Program-made: the position numbers and the translations under genes
Assembly: GCF_016758255.1 (NCBI RefSeq)
Contig: NZ_QYAD01000006.1
Location: forward strand, 1 to 64,000
Source: Leucobacter chromiireducens subsp. chromiireducens
GTDB lineage: Bacteria > Actinomycetota > Actinomycetes > Actinomycetales > Microbacteriaceae
Length of the DNA: 64,000 nt
Direction: 5' to 3'
Notes under the pieces: generated by a model
The model's database searches: none
The model's input: only the letters and a program-made list of their open reading frames with translations
What the model was told of the DNA's origin: nothing
Shown: piece after piece, positions 28,942-37,061 of the stretch
Position numbering within the stretch: the stretch's first letter is position 1
Layout: each line of letters starts with the position of its first letter

Positions 28942-29418
28942 CTAGAGCCACGCGAACGGCAGGGCGAGGAGCCCGGCGCCGAGCGCGACCGCACCGATCA
29001 GAATGCCGATCGCGGTGAACGCCAGCATGATGCTGTTCAGCCACACACCCCAGAGCGCCAGCGTGCGCTCGGTGGTGCCGCGACGCAGCGCGAGGATGCT
29101 GAGGATGAGGCCGGCGATGGGAGCGATGAACGTCCAGCTGCTCACGATCGAGGCGATACCGAGCACGAAGCCGACGATCGCGAAGACGCGGCTGTTCTCG
29201 CTCGGGGCAGCGGGGACCGGCTGCGGACCCTGCGCGGGAGTGCCCTGCGAGCCGTCAAAGCCGTACTGTCCGTACTGCGCGCCCGCCTCCCACTGTGCGC
29301 CGGGGGTGCCCTGTGGTGCCTGGCTGGGAACCTGCTCGCCCTGCATAGCGAAGGCCTGGGCGGAGGCAGCATCGTTTGTGATGGGAGCGGTGCCGGGGAG
29401 GATCGCGGTGGTGTTCAT
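28942..29418 (-). CDS. DUF4190-like small membrane protein
   Basis: 158 residues from ATG 29418 with aaggag 5 bases upstream. Residues 1-75 are Gln/Gly/Pro/Ala-rich and likely cytoplasmic; two hydrophobic segments pairs follow (FAIVGFVLGIASIVSSW and LNSIMLAFTAIGILIGAVALGAG). This layout matches DUF4190 proteins with a disordered Q/G/P-rich head. Function unknown. The longer open frame upstream has no ribosome site. Confidence 0.75.
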   Translation of the reverse strand: MNTTAILPGTAPITNDAASAQAFAMQGEQVPSQAPQGTPGAQWEAGAQYGQYGFDGSQGTPAQGPQPVPAAPSENSRVFAIVGFVLGIASIVSSWTFIAPIAGLILSILALRRGTTERTLALWGVWLNSIMLAFTAIGILIGAVALGAGLLALPFAWL

Positions 29419-29595
29419 GGTGCTCTCCTTTCGAGCGTCGGCGGGTGATTCTGGTGTCGGCCCGTCCTGATGCTTCAAAGGTATGCCGGCACCCGGGTGC
29501 GGCGCGTCCTCCCGCGGTGCCGAGCGCCTCATACCCCGGTACTGCCCTGCCTGCCTTGCCCCTCAGGGTTCCCCTGACCCGCTCGCCCCAACGGT

Positions 29596-29660
29596 TCGGG
29601 GTCACTTCGGCAGGGTGTCGCGCGGTGCAGCGAGACGACACCCTGCCGAAGTGACCCCGA
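29596..29660. repeat. Long inverted repeat, family copy 3
   Basis: Perfect 25-base arms (29596-29620 and 29636-29660), core GGTCACTTCGGCAGGGTGTCG, 15-base loop. Compared with copies 1 and 2 one G is C in the left arm and the partner in the right arm changed to match. It starts 35 bases past the stop of the MFS gene on the minus strand. Confidence 0.9.
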
Positions 29661-29694
29661 TTCGCCGGGAGGCGGGGGGAGGCGGGGGATGCGG

Positions 29695-31242
29695 CTAGTG
29701 GGAGACCTCAGAGAGGTCCGTGCCCTTCGGGGCGAGGAGGAACACCGCCACAGCCACCGCGAACATGATGATGCCGCCCGCGATTCCCGTGGTTTGCAGC
29801 GAGTGCGTGAACGCCACCCCGGCCTCGTGCGCGAGATCGGGCAGGCGCAGCTCCTCAGCGATCGACACCGCGGCACCGAGCGACTCCTGCGCCTGCGCAC
29901 CCAGCTCGGGATCGACGCCCGCGAGTGCGCCCGACTTCAGGAACTCCGCGCGGTACAGCAGTGCGGAGATGCTGCCCAGGATCGCGACACCGAGTACCGC
30001 GCCCAGCTCGTACGAAGTCTCCTCGATCGCGCCAGCGCTGCCCGCCTTCTCCTCGGGGGAGCCGTGCATGATCATGGCCGAGCCGATGGCCAGCGAGCCG
30101 CTGCCCGCGCCGACGAGCGCGAGTGCGACGATCACCGTGGTAGTCGAGAGCGTGCCCGGCTGAATGCCGACGAGCATCATGCCGACGCCCGCGAACGCAA
30201 TGCCGCCCGCGAGGACGGTGCGCGCGCCGATGACCCGTGCCAGCGGGGGAGCCGCAAGCGACGCGATCGCGCCGGCGATGGCGATCGGGAAGAGGCGGAT
30301 GCCAGCCTCGACTGGGGACGCGCCGTCGACGAGCTGCATCCACTGTGCGATGAGCAGCAGCGCGGCGATCATGGCGAAGGTGGAGCCGAGCGCGGCGAGA
30401 ATGCCCGCCGAGAACTCGCGGTTGCGGAACAGCTTCAGCTCAAGCAGCGGCGCATCGCTCCGGATGCAGCGCACGACAAACCAGACGAGCAGCGCGGCGC
30501 CCGCGGTGAACGCGATAAGCGCCTCGGGCACGAGGAAGCTCGCCTCCTTGCCGAAGGTCTTGATCGCCCACACGAGCAGCGTCATGCCCACGAGCGAGAG
30601 CGCCGCCGCGAGCGCGTCCCAGCGGCCGGGGTGCGCAACACGCGACTCGGGCAGGATCAGGATGCCCGCGATCACGCCGGCGAGCATGAGCGGCACGTTG
30701 ATGAGGAACGCCGCGTGCCAGGAGAAGTGCTCGAGCAGCACGCCGCCGATGAGCGGGCCGACGGCAGCGCCGAGGCTCGACACGGCGGCCCAGATGGACA
30801 GTGCGGTGGCGCGCTCCTTCGGGTTCGTGAAGATGACACGAATGAGCGACAGCGTGATCGGCATGATCATGGCGCCGCCGACGCCGAGCAGCGCGCGGAT
30901 GCCGATCACGCCCTCGGCGCTGTTCGCGAAGAGGATGAGCAGCGATGCGCCGCCGAAGATGGCGTAGCCGAGGAGCAACATGCGCTTCCGGCCCCAGCGA
31001 TCGGCGATCGCGGCGAACGACACGAGCAGGCCCGCGAGGACAAGGGAGTAAACGTCGATGATCCAGAGCTGCTGGTCAGAGCTCGGATGCAGCTCGGCCG
31101 ACATCTCGGGCAGAGCAATGTTCAAGATCGTCATGTCCATGGTGATCACGAGCAGGCTGGCCGTGAGGACCGCGAGGGCAGCCCAGCGACGGCCGCGGCT
31201 GAACTGCTGCGGGGGTGCCTGGGGTGCGGGGAGGGTGGACAT
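29695..31242 (-). CDS. MFS drug transporter, DHA2 (14-segment) type
   Basis: 515 residues. First membrane segment LAVLTASLLVITMDMTILNIALPEMS fits motif D1 of the 14-TM family, followed by DVYSLVLAGLLVSFAAIADRWGRKR (motif A). About 14 hydrophobic segments in total. The family exports drugs or dyes by proton antiport. Divergent of nothing; its TetR regulator lies 166 bases upstream on the same strand, so the pair is probably cotranscribed and autoregulated. Confidence 0.92.
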   Translation of the reverse strand: MSTLPAPQAPPQQFSRGRRWAALAVLTASLLVITMDMTILNIALPEMSAELHPSSDQQLWIIDVYSLVLAGLLVSFAAIADRWGRKRMLLLGYAIFGGASLLILFANSAEGVIGIRALLGVGGAMIMPITLSLIRVIFTNPKERATALSIWAAVSSLGAAVGPLIGGVLLEHFSWHAAFLINVPLMLAGVIAGILILPESRVAHPGRWDALAAALSLVGMTLLVWAIKTFGKEASFLVPEALIAFTAGAALLVWFVVRCIRSDAPLLELKLFRNREFSAGILAALGSTFAMIAALLLIAQWMQLVDGASPVEAGIRLFPIAIAGAIASLAAPPLARVIGARTVLAGGIAFAGVGMMLVGIQPGTLSTTTVIVALALVGAGSGSLAIGSAMIMHGSPEEKAGSAGAIEETSYELGAVLGVAILGSISALLYRAEFLKSGALAGVDPELGAQAQESLGAAVSIAEELRLPDLAHEAGVAFTHSLQTTGIAGGIIMFAVAVAVFLLAPKGTDLSEVSH

Positions 31243-31407
31243 GTGTGGTGCCTTTCTGGGCGAGAGATGTGATGCGCGCCAGGGTTGGCGCGCAGGAAGC
31301 CGCGAAGTGCGGGGGCAGCGGCTCAGTGAGGGCGCGGCTACCGAGGGATCCTGGGGTGGGGCCGCCGCGCGGTGCTGGGTGCGTTCGGGTGTGTGAACGC
31401 CCAGCGC

Positions 31408-32118
31408 CTAGGAGTGCGCGGGGCCCGAAGTTCGTCGAAGCTCGGGAACGGCTTCGGGGGCGGGAGCTGCGGCCGTGGGGGCCGCCGACTCCGTCGGGAA
31501 GCTCGGAACTTCAGGGAGCTGGGAGAGCGCGAGGAACGCGCGGGTGAGGTCGTCGCGGGTGAGCGGCTCGTCGCGGAGGCTCGCGTGCACGGTTGCCCCG
31601 TCGAGGTAGACCGAGAGCGCAAGCGCAGCGGCGCGGCCGATGTGCTCGGTGAGCATTTCGATCAGGCGGTCGTTCCAGCGGGTCGCGAGTGCGCGCAGCC
31701 GCGGATCGGTGGTGCCGCTGGTGATCAGCGCGATTTCTGCCTGCACGGCGCGACGATCGCCGAGGAACGCGAGGATTTCGGTGACCGCACGGCTCGGATC
31801 TTGCGCCATGTCGGACACGAACGGCTCGATCGATTCGAGCGCCTTGTCGATCTCGTTGGCAAGCTGCTGGAGGGCTGCCTCCCGGAGCTCGTCGATCGAG
31901 GCAAAGTGCTGGGTGGTCGAGCCGAGGGGGACCTCCGCGCGTGCGGCGATCGCCCGATGAGTGAGCGCGGCGACGCCTCGCTCTGCCACGAGCGCGGTGG
32001 CCGCGTCGAGGATGGCGCGGCGCCGGCCCTCGGGGTCGCGACGGCGCGGGGTGGTGGCCGGGGCGGAGCCGGTGCTCGCGGGAGTGGGATCGCTTGACTG
32101 CGCGTGCGTGCTCGTCAC
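31408..32118 (-). CDS. TetR family regulator of the MFS exporter
   Basis: 236 residues with a GTG start at 32118, chosen for a gaggga site upstream and the family N-terminus; the open frame reaches 66 codons further. HTH at about residues 45-70 (ALTHRAIAARAEVPLGSTTQHFAS). Pro/Ala-rich C-terminal tail. It likely represses the exporter downstream and binds the dyad at 32154-32201, which lies 36 bases ahead of its start. Confidence 0.88.
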   Translation of the reverse strand: MTSTHAQSSDPTPASTGSAPATTPRRRDPEGRRRAILDAATALVAERGVAALTHRAIAARAEVPLGSTTQHFASIDELREAALQQLANEIDKALESIEPFVSDMAQDPSRAVTEILAFLGDRRAVQAEIALITSGTTDPRLRALATRWNDRLIEMLTEHIGRAAALALSVYLDGATVHASLRDEPLTRDDLTRAFLALSQLPEVPSFPTESAAPTAAAPAPEAVPELRRTSGPAHS

Positions 32119-32153
32119 GGTGTCCCTCCACTCCCCGGCGGGTGGCGCGAGGC

Positions 32154-32201
32154 CACCCGGTGATGTACTTCTGTACATGTACTTTTGTACATTACCGGGT
32201 G
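32154..32201. promoter_or_regulatory. Operator dyad between tetR and rraA
   Basis: Outer arms cacccggtgatgtac (32154-32168) and gtacattaccgggtg (32187-32201) pair with one mismatch; inside lies a second dyad, gtacatgtac at 32173-32182, so TGTAC occurs four ways. Typical of TetR-family operators with two dimers bound; it covers the divergent promoter region. Confidence 0.65.
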
Positions 32202-32317
32202 CACTTTTCGCAAGATGACAGTTTCGTGGGATCTCGCCCCGTTTGTCGGTCGATGCCGATAGCGTGGACGGTGCCCGGCCACCGCTCGGTAGCCCGGCCC
32301 CAAGGAGGAAACGCACA

Positions 32318-32788
32318 ATGGCTCAGATCAGTACGGCAGACCTGTACGACGAGCGCGGTGAGGAGCTGCAGTCGGTTGCGCTGCAGTTCCAGAACATCGG
32401 CGGCATGAGCGGCTTCACCGGCGCGGTGCGCACGGTCCGCTGCTTCCAGGACAACGCACTGCTCAAGCAGATTCTCTCGACGCCCGGCGAAGGCGCCGTG
32501 CTCGTGATCGACGGCGGGGGATCGCTCGCCACCGCACTCGTGGGCGATGTGATCGCCGGCCTCGCGGTTGACAACGGCTGGTCTGGCCTCATCGTCAACG
32601 GCGCGATCCGCGACCGTGTGGCGATTGGCACGCTGCCGTTCGGCGTGAAGGCGCTCGGCTCGAACCCCGCAAAGTCCACCAAGACGGGCGCGGGCGAGCA
32701 GGATGTGCCCGTGGAGATCGCCGGCGTCACCTTCCGGCCCGGCGCGCAGGTGTGGTGCGACGAAGACGGGATCCTCGTCGAGCGTTAA
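32318..32788 (+). CDS. rraA: RraA-like protein (ribonuclease E inhibitor / aldolase fold)
   Basis: 156 residues from ATG 32318 with aaggagg 9 bases upstream. Typical RraA body: [14 protein letters not shown], the [24 protein letters not shown] stretch and [13 protein letters not shown]. coli RraA binds RNase E; many homologues are in fact 4-hydroxy-4-methyl-2-oxoglutarate or oxaloacetate aldolases, the catalytic Arg/Asp pair of which is present in NGAIRD. Role here is open. Confidence 0.88.
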   Translation: MAQISTADLYDERGEELQSVALQFQNIGGMSGFTGAVRTVRCFQDNALLKQILSTPGEGAVLVIDGGGSLATALVGDVIAGLAVDNGWSGLIVNGAIRDRVAIGTLPFGVKALGSNPAKSTKTGAGEQDVPVEIAGVTFRPGAQVWCDEDGILVER

Positions 32789-32791
32789 GGT
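32786..32791 (+). promoter_or_regulatory. -10-like box overlapping the rraA stop
   Basis: TAAGGT contains the rraA stop codon and stands 6 bases before the GTG at 32798, again a leaderless spacing. Weaker than the others. Confidence 0.3.
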
Positions 32792-32797
32792 CGCCGT

Positions 32798-33532
32798 GTG
32801 AACACTCGACTGCGGGCGGCGTTGCCCTTCGTTCCCTACATCGTGGTGTCCATTGTGCACGTGACGGCTCGATTCCTCGAGCATCCTATCGATGCGCCAA
32901 CGAAGCTGCTGCTCATGCCGGCGCTCGCGCTCGGCGTGCTGTGGGCGTCTGCGGGGATCCGGCCGTGGCCGCGCGGTGTCATTGTGCTGCTCGTCGCGTC
33001 GATCTTCTTCTCGTGGCTCGGCGATGGTTCGGCGACGTTCTTCCCCATGTTCGAGAGCGAGCTGCCGATGATGCTGGCCTGCTTCGGTCTCGCCCACGTG
33101 GGGTACGTGCTGCTCATGTGGCGCGCCCGCGGAGTGGCCGTGCGGCGGGTGCCGGCCTGGGCGCTCGTGTATGCGCTCGCCTACGTTGTGATGATCGCGC
33201 TCCTCGTGCCGCACACGGGTGCGCTCACCGTGCCCGTCATTGTGTACGGCCTGCTCCTCGCGGGCACGGCTGCGATGGCGTCGCGCTGCGGCCCCGTGAT
33301 CGCGTGGGGCGGCGCGTGGTTCCTCGTCTCCGACGCGATCCTGTCGTTCCGCATCTTCCTGCCCGAGGTGATGCCCGACTGGACGAGTGGCATGGTGATG
33401 CTCACCTACACGCTCGGACAGGGGCTCATCGCCGCCGGAATTGTTACGGCGCTGCGGCGGCGGGCGGCGGGGTCGATGGCTGCTCCGGGAGTTCCGGGAG
33501 CACCCGCAGCAGCTTCTTCGCGCCCCGCGTAG
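32798..33532 (+). CDS. YhhN family membrane protein (lysoplasmalogenase-like)
   Basis: 244 residues, GTG start 9 bases behind rraA. About eight hydrophobic segments. Family residues visible: FSWLGDGSATFF (the Asp is in the active site of TMEM86B-like enzymes) and WFLVSDAILSF. Members hydrolyse the vinyl-ether bond of lysoplasmalogen; activity in bacteria with no plasmalogen is uncertain. Its last 89 bases overlap the convergent NUDIX gene. Confidence 0.85.
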   Translation: MNTRLRAALPFVPYIVVSIVHVTARFLEHPIDAPTKLLLMPALALGVLWASAGIRPWPRGVIVLLVASIFFSWLGDGSATFFPMFESELPMMLACFGLAHVGYVLLMWRARGVAVRRVPAWALVYALAYVVMIALLVPHTGALTVPVIVYGLLLAGTAAMASRCGPVIAWGGAWFLVSDAILSFRIFLPEVMPDWTSGMVMLTYTLGQGLIAAGIVTALRRRAAGSMAAPGVPGAPAAASSRPA

Positions 33533-34382
33533 TCGCCGCGCCAGCAACGCGCACGCGCACCTTCAGCTCGGCATCGCTCGTAACGACGGTCACGATGGCA
33601 CCCTGCTCGGCGGCGCGATCCACCTCAGCGACGATCGCGTCGTCACCGACCTCCGGCGCATCGACGACGCGCACGTGGGCGCCATCGCCGATCCCGCGCG
33701 AGATGCCCTCCGTGACCATCACCCACTCGGGAAACGCCTGGGCGAGGCCCGCGACTCGGGTGTCGGGGAGGTCGAGGAAACCGGCGCGAATGCCGTTTCC
33801 GTTCGCGACGAAGGCGTCGAGCCGATCGCGTAGCCGAACGGCGGCCCCGCGACGGTCCTTCCACCAGCCGTCGGGCACGGCGCCCACCACGTTCGCCGCG
33901 TCAACGATGACCGTTGGGATGCCGCCCACGAGCGGTTTGAGTAGCGCCCAGCTGCTCGCGAATGCGGGGTGCAGCGTGAGCTTCTCGACCTCGGCGACCG
34001 GCACCCACTCGAGGGCGTGGCTCTCGGGGTCGGTGATCTCTGGCTCGAACGGAGTGGCAACGTCCGCGATGAGGGTCGTGTAGCTCCAGCCGCCGCGGTC
34101 GAGTACGTGCGTGAAGCGCGGGATCATCGAGTGATCCGGCACGCCCGCCTCCTCCTGCGACTCGCGGAGCGCCGCCTCGATGGGTGTCTCGTCGGAGTGC
34201 CGTGCACCGCCCGGGATGCCCCAGGTGTCGCCGTGGTCGCTCCACGTGACGCGGTGCTGCATGAGGATCGCGCCGCGCGCCCGGTCGAAGGCGAGCAGAC
34301 CGGCTGCGCCGTAGCGGCCCCAGTAGCGGCCGCCGTCCTCGGCAGTGACCCACGCATCGCCAGAATCTCGGAGGTCGCTCAT
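33444..34382 (-). CDS. NUDIX hydrolase fused to an NYN/PIN-like nuclease domain
   Basis: 312 residues, ATG 34382. Residues about 25-145 are a NUDIX domain with a complete box (GGARHSDE ... RESQEEAGV). From residue about 155 a second domain begins IPTVIVDAANVVGAVPDGWWKDRRGAA and ends VTVVTSDAELKVRVR; the D..N and TSD motifs are those of NYN/PIN-type ribonucleases. The Ala/Pro-rich tail lies over the YhhN 3' end. The fusion implies RNA or nucleotide cleaning but neither activity is proven. A TACGCT box 6 bases before the ATG suggests a leaderless mRNA. Confidence 0.8.
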   Translation of the reverse strand: MSDLRDSGDAWVTAEDGGRYWGRYGAAGLLAFDRARGAILMQHRVTWSDHGDTWGIPGGARHSDETPIEAALRESQEEAGVPDHSMIPRFTHVLDRGGWSYTTLIADVATPFEPEITDPESHALEWVPVAEVEKLTLHPAFASSWALLKPLVGGIPTVIVDAANVVGAVPDGWWKDRRGAAVRLRDRLDAFVANGNGIRAGFLDLPDTRVAGLAQAFPEWVMVTEGISRGIGDGAHVRVVDAPEVGDDAIVAEVDRAAEQGAIVTVVTSDAELKVRVRVAGAATTRGAKKLLRVLPELPEQPSTPPPAAAAP

Positions 34383-34388
34383 GCCTCC

Positions 34389-34394
34389 AGCGTA
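34389..34394 (-). promoter_or_regulatory. -10 element of a candidate leaderless promoter (minus strand)
   Basis: On the minus strand TACGCT is followed by ggaggc and the ATG at 34382. The ggagg is too close to the ATG to act as a normal ribosome site. Confidence 0.45.
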
Positions 34395-34673
34395 GTCGCG
34401 CGAGCTGCGTGCCCGCCCGGACTCATCCGAAACGCCGGCGCACCGGGATGTGCGAGGGCGGCCTCCCTGGCCCCGACTCTCTCTGTCCCGCTCCCTTTTC
34501 TTGCCGCCCACTCCCCGCAGGGTAGGTTCGCTGCGCGGGGGCAGGGTATCTCGCGCCGCAGGCTGCCCTTTCGTTGGCAAACTGCCCTCCGGGGAATGGG
34601 CTGACGCGCTGGACGAGGGGTGGGCGGGACAGACGGTGGGCGGACGGTGGATGGGCGGGGCGCCGGGGCTGAA

Positions 34674-34679
34674 TAGGCT
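34674..34679 (+). promoter_or_regulatory. -10 element of a candidate leaderless promoter
   Basis: TAGGCT 7 bases before the ATG at 34687. Confidence 0.5.
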
Positions 34680-34686
34680 GGTCTCT

Positions 34687-36369
34687 ATGACGGCAACTCT
34701 TGTGGCGCAGGGCATCGCGGGTGGCTACGCCCACCGCACCCTGTTTGAAAACCTCGACCTCACAGTGGCGCCGGGTGACGTGGTCGGCGTCGTCGGGGTG
34801 AACGGTGCGGGGAAATCGACCCTGCTGCGCATTCTCGCGGGCGAGCTCGCGCCCCAGGAGGGCACCGTGCACCTCGCGCCGCTCGACGCGTTTGTGGGCT
34901 GGCTGCCGCAGGAGCACGAGCGTGTGCCGGGGGAGACGGTGGCCGCCTACGTCGCCCGCCGCACCGGCTGCGCGCAGGCCACGCTCGAGATGGACGCCGC
35001 GGCGGCGGCGCTTGGCGACCCCGACGCAGTGGGGCCGGATGGCGCTGACCCCGCTGATGTGTACTCCGCGGCGCTCGAGCGCTGGCTCGCGAGCGGTGCG
35101 GCAGACCTCGACGACCGTCTGCCCGGCGTGCTCGCAGAACTCGGGCTCGACGGCGGGGCAGGATCAGGGCCCGCGAGCGTCTCTGCCGAGTCGCTCATGA
35201 CCTCACTCTCAGGCGGGCAGGCTGCCCGAGTGGGGCTTGCTGCGCTGCTGCTGTCGCGCTTCGACATCGTGCTGCTCGACGAGCCCACGAACGACCTCGA
35301 CCTCGATGGGCTGGAGCGGCTCGAGCGGTTCGTGCAGGGGCTGCGCGGCGGCGCCGTCCTTGTGAGCCACGACCGCGAGTTCCTCGCACGGTGCGTGACG
35401 CGCGTGCTCGAGCTCGACCTTGCGCAGCATTCGAACCGCGTCTACGGCGGCGGCTACGAGGCATACCTCGAGGAGCGCGAGATTGTGCGCCAGCATCAGC
35501 GCGACGCTTACGACGAGTTCGCCGAGACCAAGGCGGACCTCGTGGCTCGCGCACGCACGCAGCGCGAGTGGTCGAGCCAGGGCACGCGGAACGCGCTCCG
35601 CAAGGCCCCCGACAATGACAAGATTCGCCGCCGTGCCGCGAGCGAGTCGAGCGAGAAGCAGGCGCAAAAGGTGCGCCAGATGGAGAGCCGCATCCGCCGG
35701 CTCGAAGAGGTCGAAGAACCGCGCAAGGAGTGGCGCCTCGAGTTCACGATCGGCGCGGCGCCCCGATCGAGTGCAGTCGTTGCAACGCTCAACGAGGCGA
35801 TTGCGCGCCAGGGTGACTTCACGCTCGGCCCCGTCTCATTGCAACTGAACGCGGGGGAGCGCGTGGGCATCACCGGGCCGAACGGTGCGGGGAAGTCGAC
35901 GCTGCTGCGGCTGCTGCTCGGCCGCCAGGCCCCCGACGCGGGCACGGCGACGATCGGCACTTCCGTGGCGATCGGCGAGGTGGATCAGGCCCGCTCACTG
36001 TTCGACGGCAGTGCGCCGCTGGCCGACGCGTTCGAAGCGCTTGTGTCGGAGATGGCCTCTGCGGAGGTGCGCACGCTGCTCGCCAAGTTCGGGCTCAAAG
36101 CCGACCACGTGCTGCGCCCGTGCGGCGAGCTGTCGCCGGGGGAGCGCACGCGCGCGGGACTCGCCCTATTGCAGGCGCGGGGAGTGAACGTGCTCGTGCT
36201 CGACGAGCCGACGAACCACCTCGACCTGCCCGCCATCGAGCAGCTGGAGCAGGCGCTCGAGACGTACGAGGGCGCGCTGCTGCTTGTGACCCACGATCGC
36301 CGCATGCTCGAGACCGTGCGCCTCGACCGCCGCTGGCACGTCGAGGCGGGCCGCGTTACGGAGCGGTAG
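34687..36369 (+). CDS. ABC-F family ATPase
   Basis: 560 residues, no membrane segments. Two nucleotide-binding domains: Walker [12 protein letters not shown] (near 38) and [11 protein letters not shown] (near 398); signatures LSGGQAARVGLA and LSPGERTRAGLA; Walker B LLDEPTNDLDL and LVLDEPTNHLDL. The linker at about 250-350 is a charged helical hairpin as in ribosome-acting ABC-F factors. Could be a translation factor or a ribosome-protection resistance protein; the subclass cannot be assigned by eye. The upstream open frame has no start support. Its 3' end overlaps the convergent MarR gene by 14 bases. Confidence 0.92.
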   Translation: MTATLVAQGIAGGYAHRTLFENLDLTVAPGDVVGVVGVNGAGKSTLLRILAGELAPQEGTVHLAPLDAFVGWLPQEHERVPGETVAAYVARRTGCAQATLEMDAAAAALGDPDAVGPDGADPADVYSAALERWLASGAADLDDRLPGVLAELGLDGGAGSGPASVSAESLMTSLSGGQAARVGLAALLLSRFDIVLLDEPTNDLDLDGLERLERFVQGLRGGAVLVSHDREFLARCVTRVLELDLAQHSNRVYGGGYEAYLEEREIVRQHQRDAYDEFAETKADLVARARTQREWSSQGTRNALRKAPDNDKIRRRAASESSEKQAQKVRQMESRIRRLEEVEEPRKEWRLEFTIGAAPRSSAVVATLNEAIARQGDFTLGPVSLQLNAGERVGITGPNGAGKSTLLRLLLGRQAPDAGTATIGTSVAIGEVDQARSLFDGSAPLADAFEALVSEMASAEVRTLLAKFGLKADHVLRPCGELSPGERTRAGLALLQARGVNVLVLDEPTNHLDLPAIEQLEQALETYEGALLLVTHDRRMLETVRLDRRWHVEAGRVTER

Positions 36370-36946
36370 GCGGGTCCGCGGCGCAGCTGCCGGGCGCGGG
36401 TCGGGCGTCCTCCGTGGGTCGGGCATCTCGCGTGGGATCTGCTGCGCAGGCCGGCGCTGAGTTCGGCGTCGGCGCGGCCTGCGCTTCTGCAGTCGGGTCG
36501 AGACTCGTGAGGATCGCGTAACTCGTATCGGCGAGCTGCGCGACTCCGTCGCCTGGCAGGCGCGCGAGCCCGGGCAGGATCAGCTCGCGCACCGCGGCGG
36601 CGTAGGCCTCGCGGGATCGGGCGAGGGTCTCAACGCCCTGCGCGGTGAGCACGGCGTTGGTTGCGCGGCCGTCGAGCTCGCACGCGGCCCGCGCAATGAG
36701 CCCACGGCGCTCAAGCGCCGAGGCGACCCGGGAGAGGCGGGGGAGCGTGGCGTTGGTGCGGCGGGCAACAGCGCTGAGGCGTGCGCGCTGCTCCGGGCTC
36801 TCGGCGAGCGTTTCGAGCACCGTGTGCTCGAACGAGGTGACGCCAGCGTCTGCAAGACGCTGGTCGAGCGCGGTGGGGAGGAGCTCGAGCAGTGCGTGCA
36901 GGCGCGCGACGGCCACGCGCTCCGGGTGCGTCAGCTGAGAGGTCAT
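36356..36946 (-). CDS. MarR family regulator, divergent from the oxidoreductase
   Basis: 196 residues from ATG 36946. Winged helix at about residues 35-105 (LSAVARRTNATLPRLSRVASALERRGLIAR, then a DGRATN wing). The C-terminal 45 residues are Ala/Pro-rich. It resembles the MarR at 38628 (both carry NATLPRLS / AATLPRLS). Divergent from the NAD(P)-binding gene at 37062, with repeats between them that look like its operator. Confidence 0.88.
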   Translation of the reverse strand: MTSQLTHPERVAVARLHALLELLPTALDQRLADAGVTSFEHTVLETLAESPEQRARLSAVARRTNATLPRLSRVASALERRGLIARAACELDGRATNAVLTAQGVETLARSREAYAAAVRELILPGLARLPGDGVAQLADTSYAILTSLDPTAEAQAAPTPNSAPACAADPTRDARPTEDARPAPGSCAADPPTAP

Positions 36947-36971
36947 GCAGCAATTCTCGCACATTACTTGC

Positions 36972-37014
36972 AGCTACAACTAAAGTGTGCCTATTATTTA
37001 GTTAAAGCTACAAC
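36972..37014. promoter_or_regulatory. Candidate MarR operator
   Basis: Two direct copies of agctacaac (36972-36980, 37006-37014) flank an inverted pair aactaaa (36978-36984) / tttagtt (36997-37003). It is an AT-rich island between divergent genes in GC-rich DNA. Confidence 0.55.
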
Positions 37015-37061
37015 CAATGCACCGCGGGTCCGTCCCACGGTCGAGAACGGAGAGCAGGATC

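Noticed and set aside
34530-34610. Fourth copy of the long inverted repeat
   Set aside because: Shares ggcagggt and cgcg but no matching opposite arm.
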